64,000 nt of DNA from assembly GCA_027923505.1 (NCBI GenBank), contig BROI01000002.1, positions 124,001-188,000 on the forward strand. The letters run 5' to 3'. Under the pieces are notes generated by a model. The model saw nothing but the letters and a program-made list of their open reading frames with translations, made no database searches and had not been told where the DNA came from. Shown piece after piece: positions 33,332-44,507 of this stretch (position 1 is the first letter of the stretch; the number at the start of each line of letters is the position of its first letter). Origin of the DNA: Mayamaea pseudoterrestris. Taxonomy: Eukaryota; Bacillariophyta; Bacillariophyceae; Sellaphorales; Sellaphoraceae. The position numbers were made by a program, and so were the translations under genes.

Positions 33332-35275
33332 ATGGTCGCATCAAACATTATTAGGAGTTGCTCGGTTCTTTTGCTATGGAGGATTGCAAGTAGTGGCGCA
33401 TTCACCTGCTTGACCAAGACGACGACGACGAGGCAATTCTCAATCAATCGTCGGCATGTTGGAAATCAACAGACTCTCTCGTCAGCTTCCCTAACGAGGA
33501 AATACCTTAAGCTCCATAGCAGCTTTAGCGCCGGCCGTGACGACAGTGACGACGACGAAAACGAAGACATCCCATCCATATTCGCCGCCTCATCGCCTGC
33601 ACCATTCTCCACCTTTCCCTACGGCGACCCCATGAACCAACGGCAGGAGGCGGCCGAACTCAAGGCGGCACTGACCGAAGTGATCAACGACAAGATTGCC
33701 GAAGACATGGACGATATTCGCAGTCTACGAGCGCAGCTGCAGCTAGAGACGCAGCAGCAAACCAAGATTCGCAGCGACGCATCCAATGCGCGGGCGCAGC
33801 AGCAGAGTGTGGCGCTGCTCAACAAGATTGACGCCATGACGAGCGAGTTTTTAACCAAGACCGAGATGAGTCGAACCACGACCAAACTGGCGGCGGCAGC
33901 TGATCAAAACATGCAAGGCAAGCGACTGCAGCATGGAGTGTGGGGCACGCTAGGTGGTGGTGTCGGAGTCTTGCTGGGCGACGACAATCATGACGATGCG
34001 TTGATTGGGTCGGTGCAATTTGCTAGCAGTGATAATCGACAGCAATCATCAGCTGGCAGTGGCAATGGTGCATCGATACTTGTCATTGCCGACGTGTCGT
34101 CCGACGAGTACGCCAGAAAAATTTTGCCACTGTTCACGGAACAACTGCAAGCCGCACTTCCAAACGTGAAAATTCAAACGCTTGCTCCAACGGCAACGAT
34201 TCCAGTTGGCGGAAACGATGCCCAATGCATTCTATATTTCGCCACGAGCTTGTCGGATGCATCCTATATCACAAAATCACTGGATCGAGTCATGCAAAAG
34301 ACGCTGCGACCCGGTGGAGGCTCCATGAGTGTGCCGCCGTCGCAGCTGGTGCTGGTTTCCACCATTGGCACGCAGCGCACCAATCAAATGCCGTACAGTA
34401 TGCAGAACATGTTTGGAGGCAAGCTGGAGAAGCGACGACTCATGGAGGAGGCGCTGGTAACGTGGATGAGAAACTATGACAAGGATGCGAGTAACACAAG
34501 CAATGATGCGTCGTCAAACAGCAAAAGCGGCATGGTTGGTCTGGATTATACCATTTGCAAATTTGGAGAGCTAAAGGATGCAGCAGCAGCTGGTCCCTTG
34601 CAAATGGCGGCTGGGGATGCGTTCGAAGGGACGGTGGATGTCGCTAGTGCGGCCAAGGTGTTGCTCCAAGCGATTGCCTACCAACCGAGCGCGCGAAATA
34701 CAACCTTTTCCGTCGTGGGAAGTCTTCCCGAATCCGACGATGACGATGCTGTACAGGATGTGATAGATGATGCTTTCCTACGCTTGGATGGACCCGAGCT
34801 GCTTCGCATTGATTTACCTGGAGTCGAGCCAAAGTCAAACTATGAGCAACTGGCGGAATATATCCGCGAGTGGGCCGAGCTTTTCGCCGCGTCGGGCAAA
34901 GGAATGACGACACCCATTCGTTATCGAGCAATTTCCGCGCAGTTGCCGCGAGGCGTTGTTCAACAACAAGCTTGTCAGTTGGTCTTTGTAGCGACGGCAA
35001 CTGGAAAGAACTACATGAGTAAGGAAGAAGAGCGTGAACGTGAGGCCAAAGGGATCAAGAAGGACGCCTCGACGCTTCCTCCGGCACGTTTGGCCAAGGA
35101 AGGAGGAGTGGAGTTTGTCATTGAGGTTACCAAGGACGATAGCGTACGAGTGCGGGCGAAGCGATGCAACTACGCTCGAGACGCTACTATTAAGGAATTG
35201 AGTGAGAGTACTATTCTCAGCCGCTTCAAAGATTGCATCGACGTCTGGAAGAAGGATCATTTGTTTTCGAAGTAA
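33332..35275 (+). CDS. Plastid protein with NAD(P)-binding-like domain, unknown function
   Basis: The 647-residue protein has a signal peptide (VLLLWRIASSGAF) whose end resembles the A-F plastid cleavage motif, followed by a Thr/Arg-rich transit-like segment. A coiled-coil region (about residues 100-175, ADMDDIRSLRAQLQLETQQ-like) precedes a core with QLVLVSTIGTQRTNQMPYSMQN, KLEKRRLMEEALV and ITYTICKFGELKDAAA-like blocks, as in atypical SDR/NmrA-type NAD(P)-binding proteins of plastids. The C-terminal part (VEFVIEVTKDDSVRVRAKRC) is a separate beta-rich domain. I do not know its role; such proteins occur in algae and plants. Confidence 0.65.
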   Translation: MVASNIIRSCSVLLLWRIASSGAFTCLTKTTTTRQFSINRRHVGNQQTLSSASLTRKYLKLHSSFSAGRDDSDDDENEDIPSIFAASSPAPFSTFPYGDPMNQRQEAAELKAALTEVINDKIAEDMDDIRSLRAQLQLETQQQTKIRSDASNARAQQQSVALLNKIDAMTSEFLTKTEMSRTTTKLAAAADQNMQGKRLQHGVWGTLGGGVGVLLGDDNHDDALIGSVQFASSDNRQQSSAGSGNGASILVIADVSSDEYARKILPLFTEQLQAALPNVKIQTLAPTATIPVGGNDAQCILYFATSLSDASYITKSLDRVMQKTLRPGGGSMSVPPSQLVLVSTIGTQRTNQMPYSMQNMFGGKLEKRRLMEEALVTWMRNYDKDASNTSNDASSNSKSGMVGLDYTICKFGELKDAAAAGPLQMAAGDAFEGTVDVASAAKVLLQAIAYQPSARNTTFSVVGSLPESDDDDAVQDVIDDAFLRLDGPELLRIDLPGVEPKSNYEQLAEYIREWAELFAASGKGMTTPIRYRAISAQLPRGVVQQQACQLVFVATATGKNYMSKEEEREREAKGIKKDASTLPPARLAKEGGVEFVIEVTKDDSVRVRAKRCNYARDATIKELSESTILSRFKDCIDVWKKDHLFSK

Positions 35276-35526
35276 AGCTATAAGACAGTAATTTAGTATG
35301 CTGTGAGAAGACCCACTTTTAGGCAGTACGAGTACGTACTGTAAAAGCTTGTATTAAAAACCGGTCCGATAGATTAATGTCCCGCGAACACGCTGCAAGA
35401 AAATCTGAAATTCCGCCTATCAGATGCGTCCACAAAAACTATGCGCTGCGATCCTTTTTACAGCGAAACCTTCAAAGATACAGCTTCGGCGTTTTGCCCT
35501 CTCCCTCGCTAGCTTTCCTGCCGATT

Positions 35527-36459
35527 ATGACTCCGCACCGAAACATCCAACCTGGCGGCAATGGCGACTATGGTGTCGACGGCTCGCCTGCAGGTGACGC
35601 GCATGTATTCGGCGATTTTGACTTCGGCGATCTTGACCTCGATGAGCTTGAAGAACTACGTGCTGCTGCGCTCGTTGCCGTCGGCGAGCGTCCGCGCAAC
35701 CAACCGGGTCAGATTTCTTTGGTTATGCCGACGACGGAAGAGTTAGCGAGATGCACGACAAATCGACAACACATCGACCTTGCGAGCTGGTACACACGCT
35801 TCAACGAATGGCTCATCTATTATCGCATCCACGGGCACGGCAACGTTCCGCAGAAAAAGCCGGAATCGAAGCCGAAGGTTTCGCTAAAGGGCCCCAGTCC
35901 TCTCGAGGGCTGGAACAAGCAGCTGGGCAACTGGGTCAATAAACAGCGTCGCGAAAAGACCGATGTTGATAAGGGCAAGATGTCGCCTTACATGTACCAG
36001 GAAAGAATTGAAATTTTAGAGACTCACGGGTTTCGGTGGGCTAAGCAGAAAGACATGTTTGACACGCATTACAAAAAGTTAGTCGAGTATCATCTTATTA
36101 TTGAGGATGCGAGGGTGCCAGTGAAACCTTTTACAGTAAGTGACGACAAGACTGGACCAACTCCAGAGCAGCAGGTGGAGCAGGTCGCGGCTAAGTTGCT
36201 GCAGGGACGAGTTGTCAACGACGACGATTACAAAATGTTAGTCACTTTGCTTCTTGACCAGCCTTTTACGCGCTGGATTACGGAGCTGCGCGTAAAGCAC
36301 CACAAGTGGCAGGCTTTCGTGACGAAATACCTCTTGAATGGATTGGATAAAGTTCCAGTCAAGCTGCAGCGCAAGTATCAAGTCTGGTGTCTTCAAAAGG
36401 AAAAGTTGGATGAATTGGGCTTTCGCTTTGGTATCATTATTCGTCGTCGGTCTTATTAA
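35527..36459 (+). CDS. Helicase-associated (HA) domain protein 1
   Basis: From the Met at 35527 the protein has 310 residues; the frame is open to 35377. An HA domain lies around residues 80-175: WYTRFNEWLIYYRIHGHGNVPQ, LGNWVNKQRREK, ERIEILETHGFRW. A degenerate second copy may follow near the C-terminus (WCLQKEKLDELGFRFG). The N-terminus is Asp/Glu-rich (FGDFDFGDLDLDELEEL), a possible acidic activation-like region. HA domains are abundant in diatoms and thought to bind nucleic acid. Its stop codon lies at the edge of a long inverted repeat. A second HA gene follows 1.3 kb downstream. Confidence 0.75.
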   Translation: MTPHRNIQPGGNGDYGVDGSPAGDAHVFGDFDFGDLDLDELEELRAAALVAVGERPRNQPGQISLVMPTTEELARCTTNRQHIDLASWYTRFNEWLIYYRIHGHGNVPQKKPESKPKVSLKGPSPLEGWNKQLGNWVNKQRREKTDVDKGKMSPYMYQERIEILETHGFRWAKQKDMFDTHYKKLVEYHLIIEDARVPVKPFTVSDDKTGPTPEQQVEQVAAKLLQGRVVNDDDYKMLVTLLLDQPFTRWITELRVKHHKWQAFVTKYLLNGLDKVPVKLQRKYQVWCLQKEKLDELGFRFGIIIRRRSY

Positions 36460-36687
36460 GGAGGGAAGGGCTAACGGTACAAGAGGAGGCGATGAAATGA
36501 TTGCCTCGCGCCATTCTTGAGGTGCTTTTGAGCGGGTAGAGTTGTTGTCTGAGAGTTGGTTTGTTCGTTGCAGCGGAACATGACAAACAAGACCTTTTTG
36601 ACTTTGCAAGCTCACAAGCATCTTGAGAATGGCGCGAGGCAGTCATTTCATCGACTACTCTCGCCTCGTTGCCCTTTCTCTCCTTAC
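36457..36687. repeat. Imperfect inverted repeat forming a long hairpin
   Basis: Arms of about 77 bases (36457-36533 and 36610-36687) are reverse complements at roughly 80 percent by eye, with a perfect block around GCGCGAGGC and ATTTCATCG. The loop is about 76 bases. The first arm begins at the stop codon of HA protein 1, so the hairpin would be transcribed in its 3' untranslated region. It could also be a small MITE-like insertion. Confidence 0.8.
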
Positions 36688-37808
36688 AAAAAAAAGTTAA
36701 ATGAAAAGTATTTTACGTGATTATAGACATTACTCTAGTATTTTTAGGCAGGCCATTCTACGCCCTGACCAGGTACGATGGTACAAGTAGATTGATGCAG
36801 TGTGTGATATCTTCTCGCCTGGCGTCGCAGGCTTGCGAGTGTTCCTCGTACTTGTACAACAACGTTAGCTCGTGTCTTAGCACCATCAATTGATGTCGCA
36901 CCGCATATGACATGCGGTTCGTTTTGCTTCGGCATCGCTCACTTTTCCGACCGTAACGACGCCGCAAGCTTGATCTTGCTGTTTGTCCGTCACATTCTCT
37001 CCATTTTACGTTTAGACTGCGTGAAAGAACGTAGCATTTGCTGAACGAAATGTTTTGGGATACGATATGGATCCTTTGAAGATTCTGTCAAATCTGTCAT
37101 ACCGTGACATTTGACATGTGACAGGGGATGGGAATGCCATACTCTTCGTCCATAATTGCTGCACGGAGATACGATACTTGTGATCTCATCTCGCAACAAC
37201 AGGAACGAGAATAGGCAGAAGATGGCGGTCTCTTATTAAGCGAGCCGTGGGAAGCTTTCGGTCTTGCGCTTCATGGCTTGATGACTGCTAATTGGGACTC
37301 AAATGGCAGCAATCTACAGCAACTCTAAAAGAATGCATATCAGAAACATGCTCAAGCAAAACGCTGAGAACGCAAGTCGTCTTTTACCAAGGAGCGACAG
37401 CGACGACGAGACCTTCCTTTCATGACGAATTGTGGGGTTCGCAGTCATGTCGTAGTATGAATCGGGCGCTCTACACGTGTATTCGCCTCCCGTCGCACGA
37501 CCCCTTTCATCACAGATTGATGGCGATCACCACACCGTTGGCTGCACCCGTCGGAGCGATTTTTCAAATATTGCAACGCCTACACGTTCTCGGTTCGTAG
37601 AGTATTCCGGCACATGGTGGCACGGTGCAACGCACATGGTCCAACTGAAACAGGCACACAAGCTTCACCAATAAACCTTGGCGCTGCACCTCTATCACTT
37701 GCATTATAAAATGGCTGCATCGGTTTGCGTTGCAAGGAGTTTTGCATTTGCTGGTACTGCGATTGGGCATTTTCGTTTGAGGGTTCCATGGTCCTAGTTG
37801 CATTCTTG
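36688..37808. other. Intergenic between HA genes
   Basis: There is no supported gene on either strand; open frames are short and unrecognised. It probably contains the promoter of HA protein 2, whose frame opens at 37725. Confidence 0.45.
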
Positions 37809-39453
37809 ATGGAGGGCGGCGGCAGTAATGAAGAGTCGGGCAAGCGCAAGTCGACTCGAGCCGACCAACCGACGCAGCAGCATCCAAGAAATGTTGCGGC
37901 GGAGGCGCTGGAAGGTCAATATGGCGGGACGCATCCCTTGGCCGAGTGGAGCTCGATGGAAGGTGGGTATTCATCGTCGTCATATCCAGCGTCCTATGCG
38001 TTTGAAGGCATGGCCGCGGCGAGCAGCGCCTATCAACAGGAGACGGAAGGCATGTCGTTTGATATGGCATACCGGGCGCACATGGAGGATGACGGACACT
38101 TGTTGCGTCACGACCGAAAAGAGGAAGGAGGGCATTCACGCTTGCAGCTGAATAGCTCGGACGAGACCAAGGATGAAGATGATGACCGCAAACCTGCGGC
38201 TCGAACCTCCAATGATCGACTCATGGAGCAGCTGGAACGTTCCTTTCCGGACGTGCCCCACCAAGAAGATTCTTACTTTGGCGACTTGCCAGGAGCACTC
38301 GGTCCGGCTCCTCCGTATGCAGCTTACCCGCCAATGCCGTACGCTGCCATGCAACATCCTGCAGAGGAGAGCTACCCAACACCATATCGAAGCCATCACT
38401 TTGAAGCGCATCCGTCGCATTCCTACGGCATCCACTCCCCGTACCAAATGATCATGCTCGGGGATCCCTTGACTCGTGCAATGACTGGCTCTGATGGTCA
38501 GGATTTGGCTGCTCGAAGCAGTCCAATGCCTCTTACACCTGGCCAGGCGCCCTATGCGACTGCCTATGACTTTCCTACTCATCCGGCACCATCCGCGGCA
38601 GAGGCTCGTGCGAACCCTCCTTCGCCAGAGACGGCGATTGAGTTGACTGCGGATCGCTTGTACCCTAGCGATGAGGAATTGAGTCGAGCAAAGCATGAGC
38701 GCGATCGCAAAGCTATCGTGAAATGGTACGATCGCTTTCGTGAATTGATTTCCTACAAGGGCGAGCATGGAAATACGGCGGTGCCGCAGAAGTATCCGAG
38801 GAACAAGCAACTAGGAAGCTGGGTGAACAAGATGAGAGACCTGGAGCGACAGCGTAAGCAGGGCAAACACAACTTTTTGAACGATCGAATGTGGGAGAAC
38901 CTCAAACTCATTGGATTCGTTTCTGCCAAGCCCAAGGTGCGACAAATTATCAGTTTTATGTCTGAATTCGCTTGTCTGAACTAAATGATTTTGTTCTTGC
39001 TTCATTTTGCAATAAAATAGGGAGACCCACTTTGGATGCTGCGTTATAACCAATTAAAGGAGTACTATCATACGACTCACCATTCGAATGTGCGTCTGTC
39101 ATTCTTTGCGCGCAGCGAGTGTTTGGTAGCTTTTGATGCTAACTGCTGTTTCTTTTATTCGCGCAGGTACCAACTAAGTATGCGCAGAACAGAGGTAAGT
39201 TTCTTCGACTGCCAGTGCGTGATGTTTTTGCTTAGTGCAAGATGGAGACTAACGATCATGATGCGAAACAGCGCTTGGACGATGGGTAAGCACGCAAAGA
39301 TTAAGCTACCGCTTGTACTCGCAAGGCCAATTAAGCTCGATGACGCCTGAACGGGTGCGATTGCTCGAGGAATTGTCGTTCGTCTGGGATGCCGCACCTG
39401 ATCGCGATGGGTCGGCCGAAGAGGATCGAAATGGGGATGGAAGGAGTGAATAA
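37809..39453 (+). CDS. Helicase-associated (HA) domain protein 2, two HA domains
   Basis: Four exons: 37809-38936, 39021-39089, 39167-39194 and 39272-39453; introns of 84, 77 and 77 bp are GT-AG and phases close, giving 468 residues. The first HA domain ends exon 1 (WYDRFRELISYKGEHGNTAVPQ, LGSWVNKMRDLERQRK). The second is split over exons 2-4: WMLRYNQLKEYYHTTHHSN, VPTKYAQNR, ALGRWVSTQRLSYRLYSQGQ, LSSMTPERVRLLEELSFVW. The N-terminal half is low complexity, rich in Pro, Tyr, Met and Ser, as in transcription regulators. Without splicing the frame stops at 38984 and loses the second domain. An upstream in-frame ATG at 37725 is a less likely start. It is probably a nuclear nucleic-acid-binding protein. 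Confidence 0.85.
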
Positions 39454-39597
39454 CGTTTTCAGTACTGGTCTGCAGATGCCCACGTCTATTGTTTGTTGTC
39501 CATGGTTAGTTTTGTTGAATAGTGGGGACACATCTGCTTGTTGCACGTGGCCTATGTGTAGAGAAAGGATATTTTATTTTCGTATAAGCCTACAATA

Positions 39598-42500
39598 TCA
39601 CAGTGCTGCCGAGTTGTAGCACCGACATGTATTGGTCGTGGCAATTATCCGATTCTCGTCGTCTTTGTCACTCATGCTTGAATTTGAAGAAAAATCGTCT
39701 ACATCCATATCAGAGCCATCTGCATTATCATCGAGCATTTGCTGGTCAGGTTCAACAACAAGAGAACGGTCAGGTAGCTCCGATTTTTCGTCGACGTCCA
39801 TCATTGAGTCATCGCCTGCAGAACGAGCAAGCAACGTTTCGTCTTCAAGTTGCCCACATGCACCATTGATGTTCTGGGTCAATGGTGAGTGCTTGCACAT
39901 CATTTCGGTGCCTGGATCAGGTTTCACCTCGACGAGCGATAGTTTTGGTATCACTGGGTTGGAGAGTGTATGTTCATCAACAGGTAAAGCCACATGCTCA
40001 ATTGGATTTGATTGCAAATCAGGTAACATTTCGGAACGACTCTCAGCACCGCTTGCTGCAGGAAAGCTTGTATTGGATTCCTTCTTCTCGTCATCCTTTG
40101 CTTCCTCTGCGGCTTCGCGCAACGCCTTTGTTGTCAAATACGTCTGGTGCAGATAATGGAGTCTTTCAATTAAGCTCATCAATTGCTTGCGCAACAGTTG
40201 GATTTCTTCCATATCAAACTTGAATTCTTTCGCATTTGTAATGGTCTTGTAAAACTGTTGATTGCCTTCATGACCATCGCGTACTTTGAAAGATGTGCCC
40301 TTACTTAGCTGATATAAGGCGTACGCATAGCGACAGACGAACACTCCACAGTCGCAAAAGTTGTCCTGTCTTGGGACTGCAAACGATGTGAGCGATCTAG
40401 CCAAACATGACTGTTTAAACGCGCAAATATCGCAACACTCACCTTCAGGCATGAACAACCTCATCGATTTTTCGTGAAACGGTCCAGAACGATCACCTTT
40501 TAAACGCTCCCACTCTCTATTCAGCCATTTGTGAATATTTCTTTGCTGGTACAATATAGCAAGAAAGGGGTTAGAGACTGTTTACAGGGCAACGTCGTTT
40601 GCTTCGTGTCGCCAAAATTGCGACAACATACCACTAGATTCTTATTGTGGCTCTTAAGTGAGTCAAAAAATAGGATGCATGGCAGATCCGATGACTCTTC
40701 CGAGAGGGTTGCGCCAGCTTCCTGTAGATCGATAAAATCCTTGATTCTGCCTGGGTTTACAATGACGCAAAGCGACCAATGGAGCGCCTTGTTGATTGGA
40801 ATGAAGATCATTTTCTTCTCAAAAATATTGAGCTCCCGGTTCTTCCTGCTCGTCCACGAGGCAACCGCATCAACTCCGTGATCTGCAAGTTTGGTGTAAA
40901 AGTGAGTGGAAAAGAAGTGGGAGTCCTTCCCGTCATTGTTGCGAGATATCCACCGCAATACAAAGTCAATGACATTATCATTGAGCCACTCCCCGGGCTC
41001 GAGTAGGAGGAAATCCTCGGCCAACAACGTGACAGTTCCCGAGCTAATTTTCTTTGCAACCTTAGTTTCGTCAGCAGTTTCCAAGGCAGCCATCGACGCA
41101 TCCGGGCCGGTGACAACATGGTTTGTCTGGTCATTCAAAACCGCATAGTCGGGCCCACCAAAAACCGTGAGATCGGCAGCTGCCTTTTCAATTTGCAGCA
41201 CATCGCCATCAAAAGGATAAACCAAAATTGTATCTTTACCGGCTAAAAACGGGTAGGCATCCTTCCCCGTCGTCCGCTCTACTAGGTTACGTTTGGTGAT
41301 TGCAGCCGACTGCGCAGCAAGAGACGCGGTAAAATGTGCAGCTTCCTGCCTAGTATCAATTCGGCATTCCTCCTGAGTATATTTCGCCCAACGATCCATG
41401 CCCGTTAAGTGAGCAATCACTTCGTCAAATGAAGCTTGAGTGTCAAACTCAATGACAATGTATCGATATTCTTCGTTAGCCTTGTCAGGCTGGTAGACAT
41501 TAGAATACTGGATCAACTGATTTTTGGAGTTTTTCGTCGCTTGCAACGCAAAAAAAGGTTTCAAATCGCCTTCTCGGTCATTGTTGGGAAAGTCGTTATC
41601 ATCTGGTGTAAAGAGCTTCATCATTTCAATATCTCCAATTTGAATTGTATGGGCGGCTTCGACAAGGTCCTTGTCCGCATCAGGGTTACATCGCGTCACT
41701 CGGCCCTTTGGGATGCAGCATTTGATAGCAATGCTATCCCTCGAAAGCTGCAAAAAACATTTCCCTTTGGACACCTTTTTGCCGATGGCGATCCGACTAG
41801 GCAAGAACCGTTGTAAGCGGTTTTGCTTTTCGTAAACGGCTGCATTGTTGCTGTCGTCATAATTGGTAATCTTGTCGTCATCTAGCGCGGTCGTCTGACT
41901 TGCCAACAATCTGCTGCTTCGCCGCGTACCGGATTCGTAATTCGTTGAATAGTTCGTAGAAGGAGTATTTTGGAACCAAGTTCCCATTCTTTCTCGATCC
42001 GCGCCGCGTTGATCAAGCGAATGAGGCTCCTTGAATCCCTTGCTGCAGTATGCTCGTGATTCTGTGGATATGAAGAGCTTGTGAGACAAGAAATTGGAGT
42101 GCTTAATGAAACAATGCCTGACACTTACTCGTTGGTTCTTCACTGTCCCTATTTTGGATACTAGCACCAACTACTATGGCGCTACCCTTTTGCTTGTTGC
42201 CAGCCTTTCGCAATGGTTTCTTTGCTTCCGCTACAATGAGAACAAGTACTGTCAGCAGCGTGTTTGCGGCAAAAATATAAGCATGTACCGTGACAACAGT
42301 ACTTACCAGAATTTTGTCGTTCATTGTTATGCTTTGTCAACGAGAATGTACTAGCCACTGCGCTCACAGCGCTGGATGCAACATTGTAGAGATCGGTCAT
42401 CTTTTCCTTGCTTCTAGTCGCAAGACTCTTTTCATTTGACGAAGACGACGACGCGCAATATACTTCCGTTTCCGACTGCGCGACAGCCTTGGCTAGTTTA

Positions 42501-43729
42501 CGTCCGCTCGCATCGTCCCGTCCCTCGTCGCCGTCATCATCGTCAGGAACGTCGTAAACCTTCTTGTCGTTTGCCTTGGCTGACTCCATCTTTCGTGTCA
42601 ATTGTCCGCCATTTATTGGCAATGGAATAGTGTCGTCCGACTCGTAACTGTCGTCCTGGCCGTGGAAAATGTCATCCAGCAATGCGCTTGTCGTGTCGTC
42701 GATAGGCTTGGGAGTGGTCGCCAATTCTTTTATAGTTACAGTGTGACCGCCGATTAAGCTCGCTGAAGTCTTTTTGCGCCCCTTGAGCCGCTTGGAACTG
42801 CTGCTACTCTCTCCATATTTTCGCAGTCGGCGACCTTTTGTCAATTTTTCGTCGGATCCGTCGTTTCGACTCGCATCACTCGCAGAGGCTTTTGCCAACT
42901 TTCCGTCGGGTCCGACGCGACTACTCACATCACTCGCAGATGTCCGATTGCTATTACACAGAGCAGCATCGGACGGTGCACTCTCGCTGTCTTCATTGCT
43001 GGAGCTTGATGAAGTACTGACGTGCAAGGAGTATCGTGAAGTGGATGTATCGGAAGCAGCAGCCTTCTTGGACTGTTTCGCGGGCGGAGACGGCCGACGC
43101 TTTTCTCCAACTTCTGATTCTGTCGAGCTATTATCGTCCATGAGATCAACGACTTCCTGCTTTGCTGGTGCTTTTATTGGTTGCTGTCGCTGCTGCTGCT
43201 GATTCACAGTGCGATTATGATTGTGATTACTTACGTCGGACGATGGCGAATCATTCATCGACGGATCACAAGAATTGATAGGCATTTGCTTGCGCGGAAT
43301 CTTCATCATATTCAATGCACCTACTTTCTTGACGCCCTCCTTCATTTTGGGAATTTGTTTTAAAACTTGCTTTTCACCTTGGTTGCTCCGCGCCACGTCC
43401 AATGGACCCATGAATCCTCGCTTGTTGCGCTTGCGACCATTTGCTGCGGCAAACACATCCTTTCTGTTTCCGTTATTCACGGCTGGTCGTTTGCGCTGCA
43501 GCTTGGACTGAGCTGCAGCTGTTAAAGGCTCATCATCATCGTCGCTTCCAACGTGAAAGACATCTGGACTCCTGGGACGTCCAGTCTTGGAAGGATCGCC
43601 TAAATCAAACAGAGTGCCGCCCATCGCAGCGGCGACTCCCCCGTGGTGGTACTTGCTACTGCTGGCACGCCGCTTCTTGGACGTGCCATGACGTGTTCCA
43701 GGCCGATTGTTGTAAGGGTCGTCACTCAT
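39598..43729 (-). CDS. SUMO-specific cysteine protease (Ulp/SENP6-7 type)
   Basis: Five exons (43729-42307, 42230-42129, 42061-40632, 40545-40443, 40376-39598) give 1278 residues; introns of 66-86 bp are GT-AG and every phase closes. The C48 protease domain has the triad His in ALHWSLCVI, Asp in CILFFDSLKSHN, and Cys in RQDNFCDCGVF with its oxyanion Gln. WLNDNVIDFVLRW is the substrate entry block. About 470 residues of basic and Ser-rich disordered sequence precede it, and a PH-like region may lie near residues 550-660 (YIVIEFDTQASFDEVI). The catalytic domain is interrupted by inserts, as in Ulp2/SENP6/7, which trim poly-SUMO chains in the nucleus. The C-terminal tail is Asp/Ser-rich. Confidence 0.9.
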
Positions 43730-44507
43730 TGAAAAAAGTGACAGTCGAGCTGAATCTAGAAACGCAGATAACTCGCTTGCAACTTTATCGCAAAAAATCA
43801 GAGGGAAGAATCAACAAATTCTTATGCAATAGCAAGGCAGCAGATTGATACCACAACCAAGGCGAAACGTCTGTTGGCAATGACTGATTTGCTCTGGCAC
43901 TCGAAATCGCAGTGTCGCGAAAGCCACGCTTGATGCAAAAGGGTACGAGGTGCGTGAATCGTCTCTATCGATAATGATTGCTAGAGCAGCCTCAAATGCA
44001 AAGTGTTCAAACTGATGCGACGAATATACTCAAGCGCTTGCAGCAGGTAATTCTCACGGAGCACAAGGCTGCTTCTCCATGGCGATGCGCGCCCTTCACG
44101 TTGGATGTTTCGCGCGCCGACCGGGTCATTTTGTCGGACCGTTACTCATTGAACGGGGTAGTTTTTCGGGTGACTGTTTGGACTTGTTGACAAGTTTGCT
44201 TGTCTCTAGCAGCTTGTATTATAAAACATGGATGTTGCAGTGTCGTTACGCATGTCAAAGTGTAGTGATCCCGTACGGATGGGGCGGCAACAATGTTCGT
44301 TCAATCCATGGACGCGAATCTGCTAGCTGTCTTTGCAATGCTACTGAAAGACGGCTTTTCTACGATCTTAACTGTTTTATACTCCAGTATCTCTTACTTT
44401 CGTTATGCTTAATATCTATTGCTCAATAGTATACCTTGTAGTCGTCTGAATAAACTTAAACCTCGCTGCTGACTGCCTCTTCACTGGAACCGCATGCCTA
44501 CCAACCT
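43730..44507. other. Intergenic, no supported gene
   Basis: A 70-codon open frame at 43978-44190 begins with a coding-like segment followed by a GTAATT donor-like site (44046), but no partner exon was found. Nothing else is recognised. Confidence 0.35.

Noticed and set aside
38985-39453. Untranslated 3' region after HA protein 2
   Set aside because: Three in-phase exons encode the remainder of a second HA domain.
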